From NCBI GenBank assembly GCA_963747335.1, contig CAVVEV010000003.1:434001-498000 (forward strand): 64,000 nucleotides of DNA, given 5' to 3'. The notes beneath the pieces are model-generated. The model made no database searches. It was not told where the DNA came from and saw nothing but the letters and a program-made list of their open reading frames with translations. Shown here piece by piece: positions 26,101 through 35,699 of the stretch. The number at the start of each line of letters is the position of its first letter. Within the stretch, counting starts at the first letter, position 1. A program made the position numbers and the translations under genes. The stretch is from Prado023 sp963747335. Lineage in GTDB: Bacteria; Actinomycetota; Actinomycetes; S36-B12; CAIYMF01.

Positions 26101-26820
26101 CAGCGCGTCGGCCACGTCGTGGATCTCCCGCTGGCCGGAGAGGAAGACGAGGACGTCGCCGTCGCCGGAGGTGAGGCACTCCAGGACCGCCTCGCAGACC
26201 GCGTCCACGTCGTCACTGGCGACGTCCTCGGTCGGGCGGTAGCGGATCTCCACCGGGTAGGTGCGCCCGCTGACCTCGATGATCGGGGCGCCGCCGAAGT
26301 GCGCCGAGAACCGCTCCACGTCGATGGTCGCGCTGGTGACGATCACCCGCAGGTCGGGGCGGCGCGGGAGCAGCCGCGTCAGGTAGCCCAGAAGGAAGTC
26401 GATGTTGAGGCTGCGCTCGTGCGCCTCGTCGATGATGATCGTGTCGTAGCGGCGCAGTTCCCGGTCGCGCTGCAGCTCGGCGAGTAGGATCCCGTCGGTC
26501 ATCACCTTGACCCTTGTGCCCTTGGCCGTGCGGTCGGTGAACCGGACGGCGAACCCCACCTCCGCGCCGAGCTCGACGCCGCACTCCTCGGCGATCCGGG
26601 CGGCAAGGGTGCGCGCGGCGATCCGCCGCGGCTGGGTGTGCCCGATCATCCCATTGCGGCCCCTGCCCGCGGCCAGGGCGATCTTCGGCAACTGGGTCGT
26701 CTTGCCCGAGCCGGTCTCGCCGGCGACCACGACCACCTGGTGGTCACGCAGGGCGCGCGTGATCTCCTCGACGTGGGCCGCGATGGGCAGCTGCTCGGGA
26801 ACCGCCAGACGAAGCGTCAC
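23137..26820 (-). CDS. hrpA: ATP-dependent RNA helicase HrpA
   Basis: This 1227-residue DEAH-box helicase has Walker A GETGSGKT (34-41), DEAH (131-134), motif III SATID, and motif VI QRAGRCGR. Helicase-associated and OB domains follow, with a long C-terminal DUF3418-type region. E. coli HrpA, about 1300 residues, remodels mRNA and rescues collided ribosomes. The start GTG overlaps the stop of the SRPBCC gene upstream by 4 nt. Confidence 0.92.
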   Translation of the reverse strand: MTLRLAVPEQLPIAAHVEEITRALRDHQVVVVAGETGSGKTTQLPKIALAAGRGRNGMIGHTQPRRIAARTLAARIAEECGVELGAEVGFAVRFTDRTAKGTRVKVMTDGILLAELQRDRELRRYDTIIIDEAHERSLNIDFLLGYLTRLLPRRPDLRVIVTSATIDVERFSAHFGGAPIIEVSGRTYPVEIRYRPTEDVASDDVDAVCEAVLECLTSGDGDVLVFLSGQREIHDVADALRPMLDATTTVLPLYARLSAAEQHRVFAPGGGRRVVLATNVAETSITVPGIRYVVDPGTARISRYSKRLKVQRLPIEPVSQASANQRAGRCGRVRDGIAIRLYTEQDYLDRPRFTDPEILRTNLASVILQMAALRLGQIELFPFLDPPDTRQVRDGIALLEELGALKGGGGPPRLTPLGRQLARLPLDPRLGRMVLAAAEAGCVREVVVIVAGLTIQDPRERPDAERGKADAAHARFVDKRSDFATLLNLWDHIRSLRSSTSSSGLRRACRDQYLNYLRIREWQDLVSQIREVLSGLGIGWSSGREDQDGVHRALLSGMLSQVGMWDPVRRDYLGARGARFVIFPGSALARSNPEWVMSSELVETSRLFARRNAVVKPEWVEEAAAHLVSRTYSEPHWSAKRGATVAVERVTLFGIPLVTGRRVDYGRIDPPLCRELFIRGALVEGEWSTRHRFWHANAAALRAAAEVEERSRRRGLVIDDEGLFAFYDARIPADITSVRHFDSWWKRASRATPDLLTLTPADVQVAGQLPDEGEFPLRWSAGPEVTLNLSYAFEPGDAADGVTVDVPLAVLPDLDPAEVPGSAPGLRGDLITALLRSPAKAIRRELGPAPNLVPAIQDAPELAEQPILEAVAAAVTRLTGVRVGTDDFDLTRVPMHLLPRYRVIDESGTVLGEGRDLAALQRRHAPDRAAMLARAADDVTVTGATSWEFGSIPETVDRVVSGVTVTGYPALVDRQTSVDLAVLADPGQAARTHLRGVRRLVALEVPNPAPRGHAGLDMTGRLVVGRFPHGGAQALLDDCADACIDALLANTPVRDAQAFTATVARVTLELPRHYAGVLAQVVLILGAAWDAERSIDALTSPVVADSVADIRAELERLVGPRPVSRIGVAALPDLRRYLQALAWRASKLPDDPAADTRRLLAVRTGEHLMARTIPEWPVRDPMAAPDRARDARRIIDEYRVSLFAQHIRTAVHVSERRIEKFVAGLRP

Positions 26821-27284
26821 AACGCGTCGGACGCCCGGGCCTCCGCCGCGGCGGCGATGTCGGCGAGGTCCTTCTCCAGCGCCTTGCGGGTCGTCCCGAC
26901 GAAGAGGCGCCCGACCGTCGCCGCCATCACCCTGCTGACTGCGGACGTCGGCTCGCCGCCGAAGGTCATGCGTAGGACGCAGGCCGCATCACCCTCAGCA
27001 ACGACCTCGAGCGTCGAGGAGTACGCGGTCCCGTGGCTGTCTGCGACGACTGTGTAGGACCTCCCCGGGACGACGGCGGTGACCTCCATCTCCTCGATCG
27101 CCTGCTTGCCGAACATGGTCCGTGTCTCGCGCCACCGGGTTCCCACGCCGAACGCCTGGGGGCCGCCCAGCATCTCGACCGAGTCGATCCCGGTCATCAC
27201 CTGGGGGCTGTTGGGCAGATCCGTCATCAGGGCCCACACAAGGTCCGACGGTGCGGCGATCGTGCGCGTCACTTCGATGTGCAT
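26817..27284 (-). CDS. SRPBCC-fold protein
   Basis: The 155-residue protein has the START/Bet v1-like pattern: MHIEVTRTIAAPSDLVWALMTDLPN, a central GVGTRWRETR and a long C-terminal helix. Such proteins bind hydrophobic ligands or act as polyketide cyclase-like enzymes. No ligand can be assigned. It is coupled by a 4-nt overlap to hrpA. ATG at 27284 has no clear Shine-Dalgarno sequence. Confidence 0.8.
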   Translation of the reverse strand: MHIEVTRTIAAPSDLVWALMTDLPNSPQVMTGIDSVEMLGGPQAFGVGTRWRETRTMFGKQAIEEMEVTAVVPGRSYTVVADSHGTAYSSTLEVVAEGDAACVLRMTFGGEPTSAVSRVMAATVGRLFVGTTRKALEKDLADIAAAAEARASDAL

Positions 27285-27336
27285 GTCGCAAGGCTGCCAC
27301 ACCGCCGCTCCCCCCGGAGGTGGAACCTCGCGAGAC

Positions 27337-27492
27337 TTCGCGTCGATACGAGCCCCTGGGGCACGGAGTCCAGCGCCCTCAGCCGATCCCTGCGGCCGTT
27401 CGCGTCGATAGCACCTGGGAATCGACGTGGGGATCGACGCAAGCGCCCGCGAGGTCAGCCACCGGCCCACCCCGGTCGCCCGGATCGACGCA
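27337..27492. repeat. Four copies of GCGTCGAT, two direct and two inverted
   Basis: The 12-mer TTCGCGTCGATA occurs at 27337-27348 and 27399-27410. The opposite orientation GGATCGACGCA occurs at 27431-27441 and 27482-27492. All lie in the 232-bp gap between guaB1 and the SRPBCC gene. It could be a regulator-binding array upstream of SRPBCC-hrpA, or a small dispersed repeat. Nothing else is recognised in this gap. Confidence 0.5.
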
Positions 27493-27516
27493 GGCGCTCA
27501 CGACATTGGGCGCGGA

Positions 27517-28959
27517 TCACCAGGAGCGGTCCAGCGGGCGGCCCTCGGCGTAGCCGGCCGCGGACTGGACCCCGAGCAGGGCGCGCTCGTGGAAACCAGC
27601 CATGGAGGTGGCCCCGGTGTACGTACAGGCCGAGCGCACCCCGGACGTGATGGAGTCGAGCAGGTCCTCGACACCGGGTCGGGCCGGGTCGATGTACATC
27701 CTCGAGTGTGAGATTCCCTCCTCGAACATAGCCTTGCGGGCGCGGTCGAAGGCAGACTCATCCGAGGTCCGCCCGCGCACTGCCCGCGCGGAGGCCATCC
27801 CGAAGCTCACCTTGTAGGCCTTGCCGGAGTGGTCGATCTGCAGGTCGCCGGGCGATTCGTAGGTCCCGGCGAACCAGGAGCCGATCATCACCGCCCCTGC
27901 GCCAGCGGCCAGGGCGATGGCGACGTCACGAGGGTGGCGCACTCCCCCGTCGGCCCAGATCCAGCGGCCCTCCTTGCGGGCCGCGGTCGCGCAGTCCACC
28001 ACCGCGGAGAGCTGCGGGCGCCCGACCCCGGTCTGCATCCGGGTGGTGCACATCGCCCCGGGGCCGACGCCGACCTTGACGATGTCCGCGCCGGCCTCGA
28101 TGAGGTCCAGGGTTCCGGCGGCGGTGACCACGTTGCCGGCCACGACGGGAACGGTCGGTGCCACGTGGCGCGCCTTGCGGACGGCCCCGAGGGCCTCCAC
28201 CATCTTCTCCTGGTGCCCATGGGCGGTGTCGACGACGAGGATGTCGACACCGGCGGCGAGCAGGGCCTCGGCCCGGCCCTGGACATCACCGTTGACTCCG
28301 ATCGCCGCGCCCACGCGCAGCCGACCGGACGCGTCGAGCGCAGGTGTGTACACCGTCGAGCGCAGGGCGCCCGGGGCGGTCAGGACGCCGACCATGGTGC
28401 CGTCGGATGCCACGATCGGGGCGACCTTGCGCCTGGCACGGTGCATCGCCTCGAAGGCTGAACGGGGCTCGACACCGTCGGGCAGCGTGAAGACCTCCTC
28501 GCTCATCACGTCGGCCACGCTGCTGAACCGGTCGGTGTCGATGCAGTCGGACTCCGTGACGATCCCGACGGGCACGCCCTCGCGCTCCACCACAGCCGCC
28601 CCATGGGCGCGTTTGTGGATCAGGGAGAGTGCGGCCCCGATCGTCTCGTCCGGCGAGAGCCGCACGGGCGTGTCGTAGATCGGGTGCCTGACCTTGACCC
28701 AGGCCACCACGTCCGCGACCACCTCTACCGGGATGTCCTGCGGGATGATCACCAGTCCACCACGGCGAGCCACCGTCTCGGCCATGCGCCGTCCGGCCAC
28801 GGCCGTCATGTTGGCCACGACGATCGGAATGGTCGCCCCGGATCCGTCGGGAGCAGTGAGGTCGACGGCGAACCGGGAGGCCACCGCCGAGCGGGTCGGG
28901 ACCAGGAAGGCGTCGTCGTAGGTCAGGTCGTGGGCGGGCAGCTCGTGCAGGAAGCGCAT
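27517..28959 (-). CDS. guaB1: GuaB1-type GMP reductase (IMPDH-related)
   Basis: The 480-residue protein has the IMPDH/GMPR barrel, two CBS domains at roughly residues 95-205, and the catalytic loop GPGAMCTTRMQTG with Cys304. The start, MRFLHELPAHDLTYDDAFLVP, is characteristic of actinobacterial GuaB1, which has been shown in mycobacteria to be a GMP reductase rather than an IMP dehydrogenase. It recycles GMP to IMP. The ATG at 28959 has TAGCGT 6 nt upstream, so it is probably leaderless. Confidence 0.9.
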   Translation of the reverse strand: MRFLHELPAHDLTYDDAFLVPTRSAVASRFAVDLTAPDGSGATIPIVVANMTAVAGRRMAETVARRGGLVIIPQDIPVEVVADVVAWVKVRHPIYDTPVRLSPDETIGAALSLIHKRAHGAAVVEREGVPVGIVTESDCIDTDRFSSVADVMSEEVFTLPDGVEPRSAFEAMHRARRKVAPIVASDGTMVGVLTAPGALRSTVYTPALDASGRLRVGAAIGVNGDVQGRAEALLAAGVDILVVDTAHGHQEKMVEALGAVRKARHVAPTVPVVAGNVVTAAGTLDLIEAGADIVKVGVGPGAMCTTRMQTGVGRPQLSAVVDCATAARKEGRWIWADGGVRHPRDVAIALAAGAGAVMIGSWFAGTYESPGDLQIDHSGKAYKVSFGMASARAVRGRTSDESAFDRARKAMFEEGISHSRMYIDPARPGVEDLLDSITSGVRSACTYTGATSMAGFHERALLGVQSAAGYAEGRPLDRSW

Positions 28960-28965
28960 GCGGCC

Positions 28966-28971
28966 ACGCTA
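28966..28971 (-). promoter_or_regulatory. -10 hexamer TAGCGT, leaderless start of guaB1
   Basis: On the minus strand TAGCGT ends 6 nt before the ATG at 28959. Confidence 0.5.
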
Positions 28972-29005
28972 TCCCGGCAGTGGCTTCCGCGGCGGTCGTT
29001 CTGCG

Positions 29006-29011
29006 TAGGCT
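29006..29011 (+). promoter_or_regulatory. -10 hexamer TAGGCT, leaderless start of 29019 gene
   Basis: TAGGCT ends 7 nt before the ATG at 29019. The guaB1 -10 lies 35 bp away on the other strand, so two divergent leaderless promoters share this 59-bp gap. Confidence 0.45.
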
Positions 29012-29018
29012 TGGGGGG

Positions 29019-29606
29019 ATGCGCCGGGTGGTGGTGGTCGGGAACTCCGGATCGGGGAAGACGACCTTGGCCGACGAGCTCGCGGCGCGGCTCGGGGTGC
29101 CGCACGTCGAGCTCGACGCGCACTTCCACCAGGCAGGCTGGACGCCAGCGCCCCTGCGCGAGTTCGCGGACGCCGTGCGGGAGGCTCTGGACGCCGCCGA
29201 CGCCACGTCCGCCGGATGGGTGGTGTGCGGCAACTACGAGGCTGTCCGGACCTCGATCTGGGCCCGCGCCGACACGATCGTGTGGCTCGACCTTCCGCGC
29301 GGGGTGGTGATGTGGCGCGTGACGACGCGCTCGTTCGGGCGGGTCGTGCGGCGCACGGAGCTCTGGAACGGCAACCAGGAGTCGGCGGCGAACCTGATGG
29401 CGCTGCACGACCCGGAGCGCTCGGTTGTGCGCTGGGCGTGGGACGGCGTGGCGCGCTACCGGCGGCTCTACGTACCGGCCATGGCCAGCAGCACGTGGGC
29501 GGACCAGCGCTGGTACCGATTGCGATCCCCAGTCGAGGTGGCGCGATGGACCGACACGGTCGTTGGGGACTTCGCCGCTCATCGTCGTGAGGGCTCGCTC
29601 ACCTGA
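29019..29606 (+). CDS. Adenylate-kinase-like (FlaR/topology modulation) P-loop protein
   Basis: This 195-residue small P-loop NTPase has Walker A GNSGSGKTT at its N terminus, the VELDAHFHQAGW segment that follows in FlaR-type proteins, and a DTIVWLDLPR Walker B-like strand. The family name comes from an old 'DNA topology modulation' annotation, and the true role is likely a small-molecule kinase. Divergent from guaB1, which may hint at nucleotide metabolism, but that is only context. Confidence 0.75.
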   Translation: MRRVVVVGNSGSGKTTLADELAARLGVPHVELDAHFHQAGWTPAPLREFADAVREALDAADATSAGWVVCGNYEAVRTSIWARADTIVWLDLPRGVVMWRVTTRSFGRVVRRTELWNGNQESAANLMALHDPERSVVRWAWDGVARYRRLYVPAMASSTWADQRWYRLRSPVEVARWTDTVVGDFAAHRREGSLT

Positions 29607-29663
29607 TCGGCTCAACCCTCGGGCCCGCGATGCCGACGATCACCCCAGGAGAAGGGGGCGCAC

Positions 29664-31361
29664 ATGGCGCGCAGGAAGCTCGGTGACACGCTGGTCGGCT
29701 GGGGTGTGATCACCCCCCAGCAGCTCGAGGCTGCCCTCGAGGCCCAGGCCCGCGACGGGCGGACGGTCCGTCGGCGGATCGGCAGGGTGCTGGTCGATTC
29801 CGGCCTCGTGACCGATGGTGCCGTGGCTGCCGCGCTGGCCGACATGCATGGGCTGCAGGTGGTCGACCTCGATGTACAGATCATCGACCCGGGCGTCGCC
29901 CGTCGGATCCCGCACAGCATCGCGGTGCAGCACGTGGTCCTGCCGATGACCGTCCGCGAGGGCGTGCTGCGCGTGGCCGTGGCCGATCCTGTGGACGTCG
30001 TCGCCCTCGACGACCTGCGGATGCGCGCGCAGGGCCTGCGGCTGGAGGTCGTGGTTGCCGCGGAGTCGCAGCTTCGCGACAAGATCTCCGAGCTCTGGAG
30101 CCAGGCCGTCACCGAGGACGCTCTGGAGAAGTTCGTCTCCGAGCTCTCCATGGACGAGGAGGTCAGTCTCGAGGCGGGCGACGACGAGGGCGCAGTCGCC
30201 GCCGTCCACCAGATCCTCTCCGCAGCGGTGCGGGCGGGGGCCAGCGATGTCCACCTCGAACCGATGCGCGAGGGGGTTCGGGTCCGTGTCCGCATTGACG
30301 GCACCCTGCGTCCGCTGATGACGCTCCCCCGCAGCGGGCACAGCTCGATCGTGGCGCGGATGAAGATCATCTCCGGATTGGACATCGTCGAGCGCAGGGT
30401 CCCGCAGGACGGCCGGGCGCGGCTGCGGGTGGAGGGCCGTGATCGCAACCTGCGGGTGTCGACCTTGCCCACACTGCACGGCGAGAAGATCGTCGTGCGT
30501 GTCCTGGCCAATCAGGACATGCTCCCCAGCCTCACCGATCTCGGCATGGGGCTCGAGCAGGAGCTCATCCTGCAGAACGCGTTGCACCTGCCCCAGGGTC
30601 TGGTCCTCATCACCGGCCCGACCGGCTCCGGGAAGTCGACCACCCTGTACTCCGCGATCCGGCAGATGCTCGACGACGAGCGCAACCTGATCACCCTCGA
30701 GGACCCTGTGGAGATCGAGCTGCCCGGCGTGGGTCAGGTCCAGATCTCGGAGAAGACCGGCATGACGTTCGCCGCGGGACTGCGTGCGGCGCTGCGGCAG
30801 GACCCGGACGTGATCATGGTCGGCGAGATCCGCGACCAGATCACCGCGGAGCTGGCCGTGCGGGCAGCCCTCACCGGGCACCTCGTGCTCTCGACGCTGC
30901 ACACGAACGACTCCGCCTCGGCCGTGATCCGACTCGTGGAGATGGGCGTTCCCAGCTACTTGGTGGCATCGTCGTTGACCCTGTCGATGGCCCAGCGTCT
31001 AGTGCGCAAGCCGTGCGGGGAGTGCGCGACGCGCACGCCTGCCGACCTCGACACACGCCGGCGCCTGGGGATGACCGAGACCGAGGCCGCAGCCTGCCTC
31101 GCGCCGGTCGGGTGCAGATCCTGCGGGATGTCGGGCTACTCCGGCCGTGTCGGGCTCTATGAGATGCTGCCGATCACGCGCGGCGTGCGCGCAGCCCTCG
31201 TGGCGGGTGCCGGTGAGGCTGCCATCGCCGCGGCCGCGACCACCGATGGCTTCCGTTCCCTGCAGCGGCTCGGTGTCGAGGCGGCCGTCGCGGGACTGAC
31301 CACACCGGCGGAGCTGCTGAGAACGCTGTCGATCGACGCGGACGCGCTGCAGTCGGTGTGA
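29664..31361 (+). CDS. pilB: GspE/PilB-type secretion/pilus assembly ATPase
   Basis: This 565-residue protein has an N-terminal GspE domain (about 5-145) and an ATPase core with Walker A GPTGSGKST (318-326), the Asp box, Walker B PDVIMVGEIRD (381-391) and the His box LSTLHTNDSA. A Cys4 zinc site (CGEC ... CRSC) follows at about residues 455-490. In other bacteria it powers type IV pilus extension or type II secretion. Here no pilT, pilC, pilM or pilin gene is adjacent, so it is an orphan in this window. ATG at 29664 is preceded by AGGAGAAGGGGG. Confidence 0.9.
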   Translation: MARRKLGDTLVGWGVITPQQLEAALEAQARDGRTVRRRIGRVLVDSGLVTDGAVAAALADMHGLQVVDLDVQIIDPGVARRIPHSIAVQHVVLPMTVREGVLRVAVADPVDVVALDDLRMRAQGLRLEVVVAAESQLRDKISELWSQAVTEDALEKFVSELSMDEEVSLEAGDDEGAVAAVHQILSAAVRAGASDVHLEPMREGVRVRVRIDGTLRPLMTLPRSGHSSIVARMKIISGLDIVERRVPQDGRARLRVEGRDRNLRVSTLPTLHGEKIVVRVLANQDMLPSLTDLGMGLEQELILQNALHLPQGLVLITGPTGSGKSTTLYSAIRQMLDDERNLITLEDPVEIELPGVGQVQISEKTGMTFAAGLRAALRQDPDVIMVGEIRDQITAELAVRAALTGHLVLSTLHTNDSASAVIRLVEMGVPSYLVASSLTLSMAQRLVRKPCGECATRTPADLDTRRRLGMTETEAAACLAPVGCRSCGMSGYSGRVGLYEMLPITRGVRAALVAGAGEAAIAAAATTDGFRSLQRLGVEAAVAGLTTPAELLRTLSIDADALQSV

Positions 31362-31367
31362 CCGGTC

Positions 31368-31907
31368 TCAGCGCCAGTCGAGGAGGTCACGCAGGAGCCG
31401 CAGGACCTCTGTCTCCCTGGTGATCCAGGTCTGTGCGGTGCCGTCGGCGAGGACCCGATCGTTGGCCGCGATGGCTGCATCCGGCGTGGTCCACACCGGC
31501 TCGAAGGCCAGTTCGTGCTCGTAGGCGTCGAGGCGCTGTCCGTGGACCTCGTCATCGACCTCGCACTGGTGGTAGGTGGACTCCATCCTGAGGACGGCAC
31601 CGGGTTCGCGGGCCAGTCGGTGCTCGACCGCGGTCACCAGCACGTCCCCGATCCTGGTGACGGTACGACCACACTCCTCGGAGACCTCTCGGACCAGGGC
31701 CTGGTGTGGGGACTCCCCCGGTTCGAGCCCACCGCCGGGGAACTTGAAGTCGCCGCCTATCCTCGAGTGGACCATCAGCAGGTGGGCGTTGCGGTGGATC
31801 ACGGCTCGAACGGCCACTCGCTGCACCACGGCGTGCGGCATCGGCGGCACCCGGTCATGGTCGATCCGGATGTGCACCGGCTCGGCGGGGTCGGAGCTGG
31901 CCCGCAC
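31368..31907 (-). CDS. Nudix hydrolase
   Basis: The 179-residue protein carries a complete Nudix box: GGGLEPGESPHQALVREVSEECG fits GX5EX7REUXEEXGU. These enzymes hydrolyse nucleoside diphosphates linked to another group, and the substrate is not predictable. Start GTG at 31907 lies 5 nt after the rpoD stop, so co-transcription with rpoD is likely. An in-frame ATG at 31841 is an alternative. Confidence 0.8.
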   Translation of the reverse strand: MRASSDPAEPVHIRIDHDRVPPMPHAVVQRVAVRAVIHRNAHLLMVHSRIGGDFKFPGGGLEPGESPHQALVREVSEECGRTVTRIGDVLVTAVEHRLAREPGAVLRMESTYHQCEVDDEVHGQRLDAYEHELAFEPVWTTPDAAIAANDRVLADGTAQTWITRETEVLRLLRDLLDWR

Positions 31908-31912
31908 GCTCG

Positions 31913-33503
31913 TCAGTCGAGGTAGTCGCGCAGGACCTGGGACCGGCTGGGGTGCCGGAGTTTCGACATCGTCTTGGACTCGATCTGACGGATCCGCTCG
32001 CGGGTCACGCCGTAGACCTTGCCGATCTCGTCCAGGGTCTTGGGTTGGCCGTCGGTCAGGCCGAAGCGCATCTTGACCACGCCGGCCTCACGGTCGCTCA
32101 GGGTGTCCAGGACCCCATCGAGCTGCTCCTGCAGCAGGGTGAAGGACACGGCATCCGAGGGCACGATCGCCTCGGAGTCCTCGATGAGGTCGCCGAACTC
32201 CGAGTCGCCGTCCTCTCCGAGGGGGGTGTGCAGGGAGATGGGCTCGCGGCCGTACTTCTGGACCTCGACGACCTTCTCGGGCGTCATGTCCAGCTCCTTG
32301 GCCAGCTCCTCCGGAGTGGGTTCGCGGCCGAGGTCCTGGAGCATCTGGCGCTGGACGCGGGCCAGCTTGTTGATGACCTCGACCATGTGCACGGGGATGC
32401 GGATGGTGCGGGCCTGGTCGGCCATGGCGCGGGTGATCGCCTGGCGGATCCACCAGGTGGCATAGGTCGAGAACTTGTAGCCCTTGGTGTAGTCGAACTT
32501 CTCCACCGCGCGGATCAGGCCCAGGTTGCCCTCCTGGATCAGGTCCAGGAAGAGCATGCCGCGCCCCGTGTAGCGCTTGGCGAGGCTGACACACGAGTCG
32601 CAGGTTGGCCTCGAGCAGGTGGTTCTTGGCCCGACGGCCGTCCTCGGCGATCCACTCGAGGTCGCGACGCAGCTTCGGGTCCAGGGACATCCCGGAGTTC
32701 AGCTTCTCCTCGGCGAAGAGCCCGGCCTCGATCCGCTTGGCCAGCTGCACCTCCTGCTCGGCGTTGAGCAGGGCGACCTTGCCGATCTGCTTGAGGTAGT
32801 CCTTGACCGGGTCAGCGGTGGCCCCGGCGACAGTCACCTGTTGTTGCGGCTCGTCCTCGATGTCGGCGTCCGAGATCTCGAACGCCTCGGTCTCGGTGGA
32901 GTCGGCGGCCGCGGTTGCCGGGGCGGTCTCCTCGGCCTTGACCTCCTCGAGGTCCTTGGCGAGGTCCACCTCGAGCTCAGCCTCCAGCGACGCCGCACTG
33001 GCCAGCTCGGTGCTGGCCGCCTCCGGGCTCAATGCATCGACATCGAGGTCGAGGTCGATCTCGATGTCCTCGACCTCGGACAGGTCGATGACCGGCTCCG
33101 CGTTCGGGTCCTCATCGGCATCGAGGTCGACAGCCGCCGGCGTGGCGGAGCCGGACACCGTGGCTGCCTTCGTCGCGGTGGACTTCTTGGCCGTGGACTT
33201 CTTGGCCGTGGACTTGCGCGCCTGGGCCTTCGTGGCCGGCGTCTCCTCCACAGGCTCTGCTGCCTCGCCGGCGGCCGGGGACTTCGCGGCCGGGGACTTC
33301 TTCGCGGGGGCGGCCCGCTTGGCCGGGGTCCTCTTGGCAGGCGCCGCGGCTGTGTCCTTCCCGGACACCTCCTGGACCGTTGCGGAGGCCGCGGGAGCCT
33401 TCTTCGCCGCTCGCCTTGCGGGGGCCCCGGTGGAGGCCGGGGCGCTGGCCACGGTCTCGTCGGGCTCGCTCGACTCGACCGCGACGGATTTGTTCGGACT
33501 CAC
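31913..33503 (-). CDS. rpoD: Principal sigma factor SigA/HrdB (frameshifted in this sequence)
   Basis: Corrected for one extra base, the product has about 529 residues. The N-terminal 230 are Lys/Ala-rich (three AKKST-like repeats) then acidic, as in HrdB. Region 1.2 starts at ADPVKDYLKQIG, region 2 contains YKFSTYATWWIRQAI, region 3 follows, and region 4 ends with VTRERIRQIE. The reading frame breaks at about 32588-32593, where GTGTGTCAGC should read GTGGTCAGC to give NLRLVVSLAKRYTG. As this gene is essential, the break is almost surely a sequence error. Start GTG at 33503 with GAGAGG upstream. Confidence 0.9.
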
Positions 33504-33610
33504 CAGCAGATGCCTCTCACTTCGACGTCCGGGCGCGCACTGACGGCGCCACTCCCGGGAACGTGGGTCATTCTGTCACGCGTCCGCTCAAGGGCGGGCA
33601 CCCCAGCTAC

Positions 33611-33638
33611 AACGAAACATGCGCCCCCGTATGTTCCC
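33611..33638 (-). promoter_or_regulatory. ECF (SigR/SigH-type) promoter candidate before rpoD
   Basis: On the minus strand GGGAAC (33638-33633) is followed after 18 nt by CGTT (33614-33611). This resembles SigR/SigH/SigE promoters. Spacing is one base longer than the SigR optimum if counted as GGAAC to GTT. Transcription would start about 100 nt before rpoD. Confidence 0.4.
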
Positions 33639-33685
33639 GGTGCTGAACAGCGGCAAACCCCGTCGGGCGCCCGAATCAGGACAGA

Positions 33686-34081
33686 TCAGGCCTTGACGGC
33701 CAGCACGGGGATCGAGGCCTCGAGCAGGATGGACTGCGAGTTCGAGCCCAGCACCAACTTGCCCACGGGCGTCCGGCGCCGGATCCCGATGACGATGAGA
33801 TCGGCATCGAGCTCGTCGGCGATGTCCAGGACATCGTTCACCGGGTCCTTGCCACGGACGAGGTGGCGCAGGTCGTGCTCGACGTCGGCGGAGTGCAGCA
33901 GCGCGTGGACGCGTTCGAGGGCCGCGGTGCGCTCCAGCGCGGTCGCGCTGTCGAGCTTCTCGCCATGGTCGGAGTAGACCACGACCACCTTGGAACCCCG
34001 CAGCTTCGCCTCCGCGATGCCCTGACGCACCGCTGCCTCACCCTCGGGGCTTGCGACGTACCCGACCACGACTGCACTCAT
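33686..34081 (-). CDS. Universal stress protein (single UspA domain)
   Basis: This 131-residue Usp-fold protein has the ATP-binding pattern G-x2-R-x3-PVGKLVLGSNSQ at its C-terminal side, so it probably binds ATP. Role not predictable beyond stress adaptation. GGGAGG lies before the ATG at 34081, and a TACGGT hexamer about 30 nt upstream may be its -10. Confidence 0.85.
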   Translation of the reverse strand: MSAVVVGYVASPEGEAAVRQGIAEAKLRGSKVVVVYSDHGEKLDSATALERTAALERVHALLHSADVEHDLRHLVRGKDPVNDVLDIADELDADLIVIGIRRRTPVGKLVLGSNSQSILLEASIPVLAVKA

Positions 34082-34143
34082 TGCGACCTCCCTGGCGTGT
34101 CTGCTCCACCGTAGTGCCTCGCACGCCGGGTTTCCGGTCAGAC

Positions 34144-34209
34144 GTCGACGCGTCGCTCGGGCGCCCTGTCGACATGCGACCGGTCCCCCGACACCCCCTG
34201 TCGACGCGT
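34144..34209. repeat. Three GTCGAC sites, two as GTCGACGCGT
   Basis: GTCGACGCGT occurs at 34144-34153 and 34200-34209, with another TGTCGACATG between (around 34168). The 170-bp gap between usp and metY holds nothing else recognised. The core TCGACGC also forms the repeats at 27.4 kb. Confidence 0.35.
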
Positions 34210-34251
34210 GGTGAGCCCGTCAGTGGGTGCCGGAGGACCGGTCGTGGATCG

Positions 34252-35569
<1,318 letters not shown>

Positions 35570-35699
35570 CTCGGCGTCTCCTCGTGGTGGCCCCGGGGGG
35601 CTGTGGCGGGTGTGACGTGGAACTGGGAGTTCGGAAGGCACCGAGTCCCAGACCCGCGTCGGGGGGTCCGGGGCCTTGCTGGGGGCAAGACCCGCGCTT

